From positions 14,475,513 through 14,539,512 of the forward strand of contig NC_092577.1 of NCBI RefSeq assembly GCF_037975245.1: a stretch of DNA of 64,000 nt. Reading direction: 5' to 3'. Positions 47,301-55,518 of this stretch are shown here, in pieces. The notes beneath the pieces were generated by a model, which worked only from the letters and a program-made list of their open reading frames with translations, ran no database searches and was not told the DNA's origin. A program made the translations under genes and the position numbers. Numbering within the stretch: the first letter of the stretch is position 1; the number at the start of each line of letters is the position of its first letter. This stretch comes from Apostichopus japonicus (lineage: Eukaryota; Echinodermata; Holothuroidea; Aspidochirotida; Stichopodidae).

Positions 47301-49206
47301 GTTGCAAAATGTTAAAAGATTATCTGCACAATTAATAATTTTGTTGAAATTTTCTACTTATTGTAACGAAAAGATGTTCACATTTTTACGGCACTTTAAC
47401 TTTTCTATATCCTTAAGAGTATTTCCGTTTCAATGTGATGAACCTAGGCCAGCTCCCCACCCCCCCCCCCCCTTTACTCCCACTTTCATTTCTACTCGGC
47501 CAGCTCCCCTCCCCTTTTCTCTCCCACCGTCAGTTACTCGACTGCGGTGGACCTTTAATAACAACGCCAACAGTGGCATGATGAAATTGGATGAGATAAA
47601 TGAGGTTTATCTATGCCAGTGGTACCATCGGACACTCGGAGTGCCCATCAGGTGTATCCATAGTCTTGGCCAAGTCGTTTGTAATACTACTGTATTTTTC
47701 TCGCGTGCAAACTGTACATGCCTCAGAGTCCGTTTCCGCCTATCACGAATGTGATTGCCCACTGTATTTTACATGCCACAGGATCTGTCCGATACAAACG
47801 TCTTGGACATCCTGGTATCGCCGAGCGTTGCTGGGGCGTTCTCGGGCTACAGCAAATATAGATACTGAAAAATAGCTTTGTGAAAAGAAAGGTATAAACT
47901 AGGCTGTTCATACTAGGGTCTTAGCAAGACTAGTGTAACCATTGCGTGGAAGAGATCTCTCGCTGTAGTCTCAATAAGTCCATCGGTCGTGGAATATTTT
48001 AGTTAAAAAAGGAAAATTTAGCAATCCACGTCCGGTCCTTGGCCTACGTTTCATCCGTTACCGATTACGGCTTAAGCTAGAGTAGACGTTCATATTGATA
48101 ATAGCCTGTTTGGCCCCGTTCATTTCAGGAAGTCATTGACAAAGGAAGGCTCAAAGACAACAATATTTATATCGTACCAGCAATATAATGCAAATATGAC
48201 CTAAAAATGATAAAAATGTTTATAATTCATTTATTTACAATTTAAATATTATATTTGATTGATGTTACGGGAGGGTTGGGGAATGCGGATGGGGGGGTGG
48301 TATGAGGGGGTGGGGTGAGACCAATTTGAATTATCTCAAAAGATTGATATGCCTTGAAGTTCGAAGCTTATTGTTTTAAAAGGGATATTCCGGGAGGCGA
48401 ACTTAATTACTTGATCACAATGCTGGAGATTATCTGTGCCTTCGGGTCAACACCAAATCCTCATACCATTTTATATGGCGACGTAATGAAGCGTTCAAAA
48501 TTTGTCATATTTTTGTAAAAGTATCTGGCAACAGCTGTACAGTGAATGGTGTAACGACAGCAATTTCATCTGAAATTCTTCTGCTTTCTTCACAATATTT
48601 AATCACTTATTAACCGGAGGACAAATACATGTTTCTACAAGAAAGTAGCATTTTGATGAAAATCTAATTCCAATAAAACATTGACAGCCTTAGCAATCAC
48701 TTCTGATATAATTACCTGGGTTCCATCGGAATTATTCTTCACTTGTTAACCCCTCCCCCACACCCTCCCCTCCCTCAATAGGAGGGGGTGAGCGGCACCT
48801 GACTGCATGTCAGTCATTGGATGAATCTCTATCAATGTAGCAGACTGCTATTGACATAAATGAAGCAGGACTAATTAGGAGATGTGAAATAAGCACAGTT
48901 CTTACCTTGTAAGGCGTATTCCTTGAAGGTCAAAACATCTGACACCAGTGTCCATCCATCTTGCAAACATTCATCCGAGACATATGAACTCAATTCGGCG
49001 AAGACACCACTCAACCCGGACACAGTCGGTTGACCAAGCATTGTGTACATCAGATCCAGCTCGGTTACATTATCAAACGCGATCTCCAGAAATTCAAAGT
49101 AAGCTTCGCTTGGCAGGAATAAATCGTTGTGGCTTTGACATCTTGGTGTAAAAATGCACAGTAGAATTACCAATGCACTGGCAATCGACAACCTCGGGTG
49201 CACCAT
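22836..49206 (-). CDS. NRF-6-like (nose resistant to fluoxetine) multipass membrane acyltransferase, 14 exons, 742 aa
   Basis: Joined exons in transcript order: 49206-48906, 40338-40181, 37259-37187, 36764-36710, 35803-35496, 35253-35083, 33621-33525, 32329-32059, 31535-31456, 30531-30418, 28941-28794, 25315-25129, 23929-23787, 22958-22836. All phases join into one 742-residue frame. Residues 1-24 are a signal peptide. About 25-180 form a Cys-containing NRF domain (SSYVSDEC, GNVQYLANFELC, GLCVPESCSD). A membrane segment (IILCLFGVAAIVG) and a polar loop to about 298 follow, then the acyltransferase-3 domain: LNGLRCLSMWWIIWYH, VDTFLVLSGLL, RYIRLTPVY, WWANLLYINN, CMGWTWYLANDMQFF, ARLNYCAYLLHP, EVPTIGIEKAL. 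These are the landmark motifs of the nematode NRF-6/NDG-4 and insect 'nose resistant' family, proposed to move or modify lipids and small molecules at epithelial membranes; the substrate is unknown. Introns total about 24 kb and carry many transposons. The family is large in invertebrates, so I give no orthologous symbol. Confidence 0.93.
23787..23929 (-). CDS. NRF-6-like exon 13
   Basis: Acceptor ttcag and donor gtaag. It encodes PINTFLSWNLWLPLARLNYC, then AYLLHPVVIFHFLL, the conserved LSRLTYCAYLVHP-type helix. Confidence 0.94.
24330..24930 (+). repeat. degenerate AT-rich tandem repeat (attcatactctcatt)
   Basis: About 600 bp of drifting units built from 'attcatactctcatt', 'atgctttcatt' and 'tataatactc', in the intron between NRF-6-like exons 12 and 13. 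Confidence 0.75.
25129..25315 (-). CDS. NRF-6-like exon 12
   Basis: Acceptor tctag and donor gtatg. It encodes two membrane helices (WNLICWVFALGVML; FASGVGWVAFACVTGNGG). The preceding intron holds the foldback element. Confidence 0.93.
26258..28340. mobile_element. foldback DNA transposon with 416-bp inverted arms
   Basis: Left arm 26258-26673 and right arm 27925-28340 are reverse complements with about four mismatches in 416 bp. Both outer ends begin TACGGAGAGCCAAACGTTCC. GATCAA lies directly outside each arm (26252-26257, 28341-28346), a 6-bp target duplication. The arms consist largely of degenerate 21-bp repeats with a conserved CATG. The 1,251-bp centre contains a coding-like remnant (27435-27740). 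Its architecture resembles foldback elements such as sea urchin TU; the superfamily is not assigned. It is inserted in the intron between NRF-6-like exons 11 and 12. Confidence 0.9.
27435..27740 (+). pseudogene. transposase-like coding remnant inside the foldback element
   Basis: One frame reads TLEMFMLQDIVEFMVKLMIE through EEQILR, then a single TAA at 27577-27579, then LAGYVPFALKKRYMKVKST and AGEGHSFLDELRP. The composition and the 'LAGYVP..LKKR' look resemble C-terminal pieces of invertebrate DNA transposases from memory. The frame is too short and interrupted to be functional, and no catalytic motif is visible. Confidence 0.45.
28794..28941 (-). CDS. NRF-6-like exon 11
   Basis: Acceptor cacag and donor gtaag. 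It encodes KPWCRVQAYTVGIFVGFII, equivalent to the family's KPYCR..PY..G motif. Confidence 0.92.
29158..29440 (+). repeat. 32-bp minisatellite, 9 copies
   Basis: GCATG(C/T)AAGTCAAGCTCTTG recurs every 32 bp from 29161 to 29417, with GTGATGACTTGTA between. There are no variable spacers. It is in the intron between NRF-6-like exons 10 and 11. Confidence 0.95.
29898..30281. mobile_element. hAT-like MITE with CAGTGGCGGAGC ends
   Basis: The left CAGTGGCGGAGC and right GCTCCGCCACTG are perfect 12-bp inverted repeats. The 8-bp direct repeat CAACATCG flanks both ends (29890-29897, 30282-30289), diagnostic of hAT-type insertion. The 3' part has a GGTGGCGCTC-containing block shared with 41.1-43.2 kb. 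Confidence 0.9.
30418..30531 (-). CDS. NRF-6-like exon 10
   Basis: Acceptor ctcag and donor gtaag. It encodes KHWRRYGVIALVSVTVV and SIIITSSVSGYWGF, a membrane helix. An hAT-like MITE (29898-30281) starts only 137 bp into the following intron. Confidence 0.9.
30595..30960 (-). repeat. G-rich low-complexity tract
   Basis: GGGGTGGAGGTGGTGAGGTG-like sequence without a stable unit. The proline-rich frame on the minus strand is an artefact. It lies in the intron between NRF-6-like exons 9 and 10. Confidence 0.7.
31034..31061. repeat. (AT)n microsatellite
   Basis: About 14 AT dinucleotides in the NRF-6-like intron between exons 9 and 10. Confidence 0.9.
31456..31535 (-). CDS. NRF-6-like exon 9
   Basis: Acceptor aacag and donor gtacg. 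It encodes CMGWTWYLANDMQFFIFSP, a family signature, followed by a membrane helix. Confidence 0.94.
32059..32329 (-). CDS. NRF-6-like exon 8
   Basis: Acceptor accag and donor gtgag. It encodes GLLVTYLTLKQLDKSDGK, then VHRYIRLTPVYMVCLGIW and WWANLLYINNLVPYPGN, the best-conserved block of the family. Confidence 0.95.
32614..32905 (+). repeat. 146-bp tandem duplication
   Basis: TTATGAAAATGGCAACA, TATTTTATATTCCATATTT and a CATCAGT.TTTGGAG.GTGTG segment occur twice, 146 bp apart, with scattered substitutions. It is in the intron between NRF-6-like exons 7 and 8. Confidence 0.85.
33525..33621 (-). CDS. NRF-6-like exon 7
   Basis: Acceptor tacag and donor gtatat. It encodes NANYVYTEIGSKPWFAF and YGVDTFLVL. 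The split Ser codon completes the VDTF..LSGLL motif. Confidence 0.91.
35083..35253 (-). CDS. NRF-6-like exon 6
   Basis: Acceptor atcag and donor gtaag. It encodes LGALNGLRCLSMWWIIWYHC, the start of the acyltransferase-3 domain; the His corresponds to the family's conserved GH position. Confidence 0.92.
35322..35418. repeat. (TA)n microsatellite
   Basis: A long TA run with a few interruptions, about 70 bp downstream of the donor-side end of NRF-6-like exon 5, in the intron before exon 6. Confidence 0.95.
35496..35803 (-). CDS. NRF-6-like exon 5 (membrane helix and polar loop)
   Basis: Acceptor tttcag and donor gtaatt. It encodes IILCLFGVAAIVGTTYDLVF, then about 75 polar residues rich in Glu, Thr and Asn that form the variable cytoplasmic loop before the acyltransferase domain. 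The exact donor is inferred from phase. Confidence 0.85.
36710..36764 (-). CDS. NRF-6-like exon 4 (55 bp)
   Basis: A very short exon with acceptor gtggag and donor gtgag. It encodes YFTCVIDRPWTWDSIFV, leading into the first internal membrane helix. Phases on both sides fit. Confidence 0.82.
37187..37259 (-). CDS. NRF-6-like exon 3
   Basis: Acceptor tttag and donor gtatg. It encodes YPFQIGLCVPESCSDVDL and ends YLFVNA; GLCVPESCS is a hallmark of the NRF domain. Confidence 0.9.
38899..38990 (+). repeat. dispersed repeat shared with 19261-19350
   Basis: Second copy of the same family, in NRF-6-like intron 2. An open frame running through it is not a gene. Confidence 0.5.
40181..40338 (-). CDS. 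NRF-6-like exon 2
   Basis: Acceptor ctccacag and donor gtaag. It encodes RASNANPPTLITMAFTGNV, then QYLANFELCVAV and AKVCDMNVPP, the middle of the NRF domain. It lies 8.6 kb downstream of exon 1; the phase 1 to phase 0 match supports the join. Confidence 0.88.
41147..43234. mobile_element. hAT-like MITE (outer element) with CAGTGGCGTAGCTA ends
   Basis: Perfect 14-bp terminal inverted repeats CAGTGGCGTAGCTA. The 8-bp target duplication GTGACAAA is exact at 41139-41146 and 43235-43242. Without the nested element it would be about 837 bp. No transposase is seen. It lies in NRF-6-like intron 1. Confidence 0.93.
41547..42789. mobile_element. second hAT-like element nested in the first
   Basis: The ends CATGGGCGGCGATC and GATCGCCGCCCCTG are inverted repeats with one mismatch. 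The 8-bp duplication CAGGTATT is exact at 41539-41546 and 42790-42797. It is inserted about 400 bp into the outer element, and contains two copies of the GCGCCAAC..GGTGGCGCT block, suggesting a further buried element. Confidence 0.9.
43322..43925 (+). repeat. about 248-bp degenerate tandem repeat
   Basis: GTTATTGCAA recurs at 43398, 43648 and 43895. Each unit has ACATGTACCAGCTATTAACC or a relative, ACCAAGTTTGG, TGTGTCCCAAAAT and GGGCCCAGATG. In NRF-6-like intron 1. Confidence 0.85.
44769..44940 (+). repeat. (GAG)n microsatellite, about 55 units
   Basis: Nearly pure GAG/GGA repeat giving poly-Glu and poly-Gly frames. It is purine-rich on plus, so pyrimidine-rich in NRF-6-like pre-mRNA intron 1. 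Confidence 0.97.
46732..47091 (+). mobile_element. TTAA MITE copy 4
   Basis: The left TTAAAGGCATTGAAGACTCG is intact. The right end reads CTTTCA, so the second TTAA is mutated. It lies in NRF-6-like intron 1. Confidence 0.85.
48906..49206 (-). CDS. NRF-6-like exon 1 (signal peptide)
   Basis: ATG at 49206-49204 begins MVHPRLSIASALVILLCIF, a typical signal peptide. The open frame extends upstream, but only to a GTG. It ends TFKEYALQ plus one base before gtaag. Confidence 0.88.
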
Positions 49207-49870
49207 GATTACAGAGTCATCAAGTGTAGCTGGCAACACTTTTACCTGAATGGTACACGATATTTGTATCTTTTCAACGATGACCAGCGCACAATACTAA
49301 TATAGTACATAAACAACGTCTTTTCGAATTGTTTTTCAGATCAGACTTCCCGCAGAGCAATATTTGTTCTCAATTTAGGTAAACAGGTCAGTATGAGTAA
49401 ACTTGACGGTAGGAATTTCTATTAGCGTATATCACTAGAGACTGTGTAAAACGTTCGTAGACAGCGATGGGCTTACTGTCAAACCGTGCAGTATTGTGAG
49501 TAATCCTGGAACTCTACGCCAATTGCAATAGAAACGTATATATGTACACACTAGCTATATTAATAGGCCGTACGCGTGACCTTCGAGACTTAACGACTAC
49601 GAGGTACGTGCATTGTATTGCGACGTCCCTTGTACACGGTTGTCAATGAACAGAACACCTTTTGTCAGTGTGTACTGTAGCACGTGTACTTTGAAGCCAA
49701 AGACGATTGATTTGTGTATGTAAACTCGAAAATGAAACCTACTAATAACATATGTAAAAATCAACCAATCAAAAGACAGCTACAATAAGGGCAGCCTTTT
49801 TATATTAAACAAGGCAATAGTTACGTCACGGAAGTTCGTATATTATTCCGTGGACGGTATGACCTGTTGA

Positions 49871-50288
49871 CAGTGGCGTAGGAAGGTACTTTTGAGTGGG
49901 GGGGGCTGATCAAGACTGATGGCCGGCCTGGGGTAGGGGTCTAAGGGGAGGGGGTGTTCCCCTCCCCTTTGGATTTTTTTTTTTTGCATTTCTAGGTGGC
50001 CTCAGATGCAATTTGGTGCAATATAGCTATATAGCACACTTCAACCCACGCAATCCATTTTTTAAACTTAATTTTGCATTTTCACCTGGCCTTAGATGCA
50101 ATTTGGTGCTCCAAATGAGATTTTTTTTTTTGCAATTTGGTGCTCCAAATGAGATTTTTTTCTCATTTGGAAATGAAAAAGGGGTTTTCTGACTTGCGAA
50201 GCGGGGGGGGGGCGGAATGATACTTCCGCCCTCCACATTTTTCACTGGGGGGCTGGCGCCCCCAGCCCCCCCGGTTCCCACGCCCTTG
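49871..50288. mobile_element. hAT-like MITE with CAGTGGCGTAGGAA end
   Basis: The left CAGTGGCGTAGGAA and the right TTCCCACGCCCTTG are imperfect inverted repeats. Flanks CCTGTTGA (49863-49870) and CCTGTTGT (50289-50296) are an 8-bp duplication with one mismatch. An internal 38-bp block with TTGGTGCTCCAAATGAGA is duplicated. Confidence 0.78.
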
Positions 50289-50335
50289 CCTGTTGTACTG
50301 GCCGTAACATCACAATCTCGATGCGGGACTGGCGC

Positions 50336-50706
50336 TTGGACATTGAAGACTCACCCAAACCCACCGCGTGCGGCCATCTGAAAAAGTTAACTTTTTGTTG
50401 CTCGCAATTGACGTCTTGTTCGTATCGCTACAAAATGCAGACAGTAATGAAACGTAATACCTTAATTGTTATCTTTAGCTGGACCTGAGAGGTCCATCGC
50501 TGTATCTTGATACAATGTGCTGTGGATATTGACCGCAGCTGTATGTACTGACTGTACACTAGTGTCTAATTACCGATAGTAGCAAGATGTTTGTGTATTT
50601 TCTGGGATCGATGGTGGTGTCTACACTTCTGTTACACATCATTCGAAACTAGGTCAGATTACCGGCATGAGACGATTCTTTGTGCGCGAGTCTTCACACC
50701 CTTTAA
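50336..50706 (+). mobile_element. TTAA MITE copy 5
   Basis: The left end is degraded (TTGGACATTGAAGACTCA); the right GAGTCTTCACACCCTTTAA is intact. Intergenic, 1.1 kb upstream of the NRF-6-like start. Confidence 0.83.
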
Positions 50707-51744
50707 GGCGTATCGGCCATTTTTTCTTTGCCAAATGCGATTGGTCGATCCTTACAGTTCATCGCGCTATGGGCGATTCGTTCCTGTGATTACTTCTGTG
50801 TTTGATTCGTTCCTCCTGTGTGCAGCGAATGTAGAAAGGGGAGGAAAATATAACAGCCGTAGCCTTCTACTATTTTTATGTAGGGAGACTCATTCATGTC
50901 GCTGAGCAGACTCAGCAGAGTCTAGTAGGGTTGGGGTATCTCAGTAGCTTGGTAGGATGGTTTTCTTAACAATGTACCTGATAAAATTTTGTTTTTCGTA
51001 GTAAACATTTTTGTCTTGTATATATATATCCGTGTTTTTTTGTTTTTTTGGCCATGACCGCATTAGTCTTCCGTAGTTTGGAGCATCAAGAGAAAGAAAA
51101 TTAAAGGCGTACAGGTCAAATGATATAGGCGGTAAGAATCGGTGTGTGGTGGGTGGGTGTTAAGAATGGGGGTCGCTAAAACAGCTAAGGATAATTGAGT
51201 TACCTATAAAACTTGGTACCTGTTTAACATTTCCGGTTGTTTTGTATTATAATAAAGTTCACAATTACATGTGTTATATGCCTTGACAACGGCCTGAGTG
51301 TTAATCGTAGCCGTCATTTATTGATAGCAATGAAAAATGCTTTTTAATATTCTTCCCACCTGACAGGGACAACTAAGCGAATCACTGGTTACTGAATGAA
51401 ACAGCGTCATCTATACTCACCTCTCCCTCCCCCCTCCGCCTTCTCCCTCCCCCCTCCTCCTGCTCGTTTCCCCCTTGCCATTGGGTAAAATAAAAACGAG
51501 CGAATACGAAAATTGATGGCGCCATACATAAATTTTTGCACCATTTAATGTTGAATCGATGGCGCTAAACAACAAAGACGAAACATGTATGTTGGTTATT
51601 CATATTTTCTTTTCTTTTTTGGCAGGCGATAACTTTTCTAGCCTTCGGTGATACTCACCATAACTATTTCATTTCTTTCCTTCACTGGCGTTCGTCTCAA
51701 AGATTTACATACTGCCATTGACTGGTGGGGTATTGGATGGTGGA

Positions 51745-52941
51745 CAGGGACGTAGCTAAGGCCTGATGATTGGGGGGGTGTAGTGGCTGAAATTCCAACT
51801 GGATGGGTTTTGGAGCCAGAAAATTCCGACTGCTGCCTTGTACCCCCCCCCCCCCACCACTGCACTAATCGTCAACGATACGGTCAGTGTCAGTCAGACA
51901 CCCCATCTTTCGCGACTGCACTTATGTTCCGATTTTTTTCGATACATTTGTACCTTATGGGGCAAAGTTTTTGCTTATGTTGATGGCACTTTTAAGCTTC
52001 CATAGATTAGCATTGGCGTTTTAATTGTGTACCATAAAGACAATGTATATCCCAACGACGTAGCCAGCAGTTTGAAAGAGGGAACACATTTTGCGATTGT
52101 TATGGGGGAGGGGTCTAAGGGGAGGGGGTGTCCCCCTCCCCTTTGAGATGTTTTTGAACAATTGAAGGTCCTTAGATGCGATCTGGTGCAATTTGTTGCC
52201 AGTTTCATCATTATCATATGATATCATATTATCAGCAGATTTTGTTTTCCTGTTTGAATTCTTTTACATGTTCTTTTACATAATATATCAGAAATACGTT
52301 TGACGAACTTAACTGATGGACAATATAAACTTTCATATTTTGTAAGACAGCCAGATGTGCAGTGGCCTTAAAACAAATATCGTTATCGCCGTGTATTAGC
52401 AGTATAATAACAACAGTTTTTAAACATATTTTTCGACACTGAAAGGGGGGAGCAGTCGCTCCCCTGCTCCCCCTGGCTACGTCCCTGAATATCCTGAACT
52501 TACTTGAAGCAAGCGAACAGGGTCGACCCACCCAATAGCAAAATTAATACATAAATTATCCGAATTGAAGCTGGCGAACGTTGTATTTTTTTTAGAGTAT
52601 TCAAAATCATAAGAAGTTTTGTATGGTAGAGTATAAGGATCGCGAGATACAATTTCTCAATGTGACGAGGAAAACGTGGTAAATATGACTGATTAAAGGT
52701 CAATTTTGATCGAAAATTTTATGTCACTCACAAATTACAAGAACATATGAAAATAAAAGTGCGACAGTCAGAAAAATTAGAGTGCGACAGTCGGAAATTC
52801 CGATTTGACGCTGGCGACAGTCGGAAATTCCGACAGTCGGAAATTCCGACTGTCGCACTCAAATTTTCCAACTATCGTAATTTTTACCAAGATTGGGGGG
52901 GTGAGACACCCCCCCACACCCCCCCTCTAGCGACGTCCCTG
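51745..52941. mobile_element. hAT-like element, outer member of a nested composite (copy 1)
   Basis: The left CAGGGACGTAGCTAAGG and right inverse CAGGGACGTCGCTAGAGG form imperfect terminal repeats. ATGGTGGA is exactly duplicated at 51737-51744 and 52942-52949. It includes the inner element 52053-52489 and a perfect hairpin at 52831-52855 (12-bp arms CGACAGTCGGAA, 1-nt centre). Confidence 0.9.
52053..52489. mobile_element. inner hAT-like MITE nested in 51745-52941
   Basis: The ends CAACGACGTAGCCAG and CTGGCTACGTCCCTG are inverted repeats. The left flank GTATATCC is matched by a mutated AATATCC at the right; the inverted copy near 63228 keeps the exact word, supporting a GTATATCC target duplication. 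Confidence 0.8.
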
Positions 52942-53534
52942 ATGGTGGACCATGCACAAGATTTTTGTAGGGCAGGTGACATGTTAAGCTTGTTATGTTT
53001 TCTGTGGGTATCTTTTTGAGTTGGCAGTGGTGAGTTGCTTGTAACGTTCTAGTTCTGCTGGGGTGGTTGGCTGAAAAGCACAAGCACCATGCAATGGCCA
53101 TTAATTCTGGGGTAGTCTTAGCGGCTCAACCGCTCTCATTCAGAAATGAACATAAACATCAGTCAAAACCATGTTTCGCAAATATGTATTCAACTTGAGA
53201 ACAACCATGTTTGATTTATATCCATCTGTTCAAAACAGTCTGTAGCAATATCAGCATAAAGAGAACCAACCAGATACAAACAAAGAGCATATGGTAATAT
53301 ATATGGTAATATGGTAATTCCAACATGCATATCATTAGAATATTTGGCGAAATCGATAATCGGATTTTGACCTTCCTCGGAAAACTCTCCGACACACAAC
53401 GAAAATAAGAGTACATGTTTCTTGACCATATTTGTAAAGACAGCATATGGCAAGAACAAATTTCAGTCAAAAGAATGCATTTTAATTTCAAATTTCGCCA
53501 TAAAGTAGAGGGGATATCAGTTGCCTACAAAAAA

Positions 53535-53592
53535 ATAAAATAAAATATAAATAAATAAATAAATACATAAATAAATGAATAATAAATAAACC
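53535..53592 (+). repeat. (AAAT)n simple repeat
   Basis: AAATAAATAAATAAATACAT-type repeat about 60 bp past the stop codon of the zinc-finger gene, probably in its 3' UTR. Confidence 0.85.
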
Positions 53593-53653
53593 AAAATTAT
53601 ATCTCAATTTTTCCATAGAACAACAGAACAAAAAGAAGAGCTTGAATAAAATG

Positions 53654-55518
53654 TTATTCATTTAGGTTTTGTGGTTTTTCATCTGTTAACTGTGCTTGTA
53701 ATGTCACAGTCACCCCACTGTCCTCTCCATGTACTTTCTCATGCTCTTTTAGACTATTTGTATCTGAAAACGTCTTCAAGCTGTATTCACAGTTCTTTGG
53801 TTCATCTCTTTGATGTATCGCCACCCTGTGACGTTTCAACGCATTCAAAAGCGTAAAGGACATCTCACAGTCATCGCAACGATAGGGCCTCTCCCCTGTG
53901 TGTGTTCTCTCATGTCTTTTCCTAGTTGAGCCCTGGGAGAATGCCCTCTGGCAAAACTGACATTTGTAGGGCTTCTCACCTGTGTGCGTCCTCTTGTGCC
54001 TGGTGAGACCTCCGCTTTTCGCGAACACTTGGTCGCATCGCTCGCATTTGAACGGCAGTAATCCGGCGTGCTTCAACTCGTGCCGTTTCAGGTCTGCCGT
54101 CTGCACGAAGGCATCGTCGCAGTGTCGGCAGTGGAACGGCTTCTCCCCGGTGTGCTTCTTCTCATGTCTCTTCTTTCCCGGTAGGTTAGGGAACGTGAGT
54201 TGGCAGTACTTACACTCGTAAGGCTTCTCACCGGTGTGCACTCTCTCATGTATCTTCAGAGTTCCACTCCTTGAGAACACCTTGTCGCAGTGTTGACATT
54301 TATAAGGTTTCTCACCTGTGTGAGTTCTTTCGTGCTTTCTCAGGTTACAGGAGAGAGTGAATGCGCTGTTGCAGAATTGACACTGATACGGCCTTTCCCC
54401 TGAATGTATCCTCTCGTGCTGTTTCCTGTACGTCGAGTGCGTGAAGGCTGTGTCACAATACCGGCACGGGTACGGCCTCTCCCCTGTGTGCGTCCTCCTG
54501 TGCCGCTTTAACGTACCGTACCTCGCAAAGACATTGTCACAAAATTCACACTTGAATGGCTTCTCCCCCGTATGTATTCTTTCATGTTCCTTCAGGATTC
54601 TAAAATATGCAAATAACTTGTCACAGAACCTGCATTTGTATGGCTTTATACCTGTGTGCACCCTCTGGTGCTCTTTCCAATGCCCAGAATCGGAAAACAT
54701 CTTGTCGCAATAGTTGCACTTATACGGGTTCTCTCCGGTGTGTATCCTCAAATGAAGTTTTAGAGTAGAAGACTGCCCGAAGGAGCTGTTGCAATACTCG
54801 CACTGGAAGGGCCTCTCACCGGTGTGTATCTTCTTATGTCGGTTCAAGGTGCCAACCCTCCCAAACATCTTATCGCAGAGTGGACATTTGTGCGGCTTCT
54901 CACCCGTGTGGCTTCTCGTATGTTCTTTCAAATGACCGGCGTTTTTGTACGTCTTGCTACAATCCTTGCATTTGAAGGGCCTCTCTTCTCCAACGACGTG
55001 AACACTCCTGTGTTGTCTTAAGCTGACAGAGTCGGGGAAGACCTTGTTGCAGAGTTTGCATTCATGAAGCACCCCCTCATTTCTTGATAAGACACCTGAT
55101 GCCACCTGGTGAGCCTCTGTCTCACCTTGTACTCCTCCATACAGCTGAGTCACATTTCCCTCAGTGTCTCTACTCTTCAAATGTCTCATCACCTCTTCTT
55201 GAGATGCGACATCACTCTGTACACCACACCCAGTCAGAACACCTTCAGATGAATGATTAAGAACATCAGGACGGCCATCTTGAAGTTGGCTTTCTGTCTT
55301 CACCACGATCTTTGTCACGTCTGAATCCTCCGTCTGTTGATCTACCGAGTGCAACATTTCACCGTCGATGTTTTCCTCTTCTTCGTTGACCGGTGGGTGG
55401 CAGGAATAAGTCTCGTGTTGTTGTTCTCCTGGGGCTTCATGTCCTGCCTCGACAATCTTCCGCCTGTTTCCGGAGACTTGTAAAGTATCGGGAACCACAG
55501 AGGGGGATGATGGCATGC
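53654..55518 (-). CDS. zinc-finger gene terminal exon (all fingers)
   Basis: Acceptor gacag at 55520-55519. A single open exon of 621 codons plus TAA carries the acidic leader and all sixteen fingers. Having the whole finger array in one 3' exon is usual for tandem C2H2 genes. Confidence 0.95.

Larger units (their letters stand above)
49207..53653. other. intergenic region between the NRF-6-like 5' end and the zinc-finger 3' end
   Basis: It should contain the NRF-6-like promoter and first untranslated sequence, but no TATA box or initiator could be assigned with confidence. It holds an hAT-like MITE (49871-50288), a TTAA MITE (50336-50706), a nested hAT-like composite (51745-52941) and an AAAT simple repeat (53535-53590). 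No further gene was seen. Confidence 0.5.

Noticed and set aside
47251-47754. 167-codon open frame on the plus strand
   Set aside because: It includes a C-tract that gives Pro/His runs and shows no recognisable family; it lies antisense in an intron.
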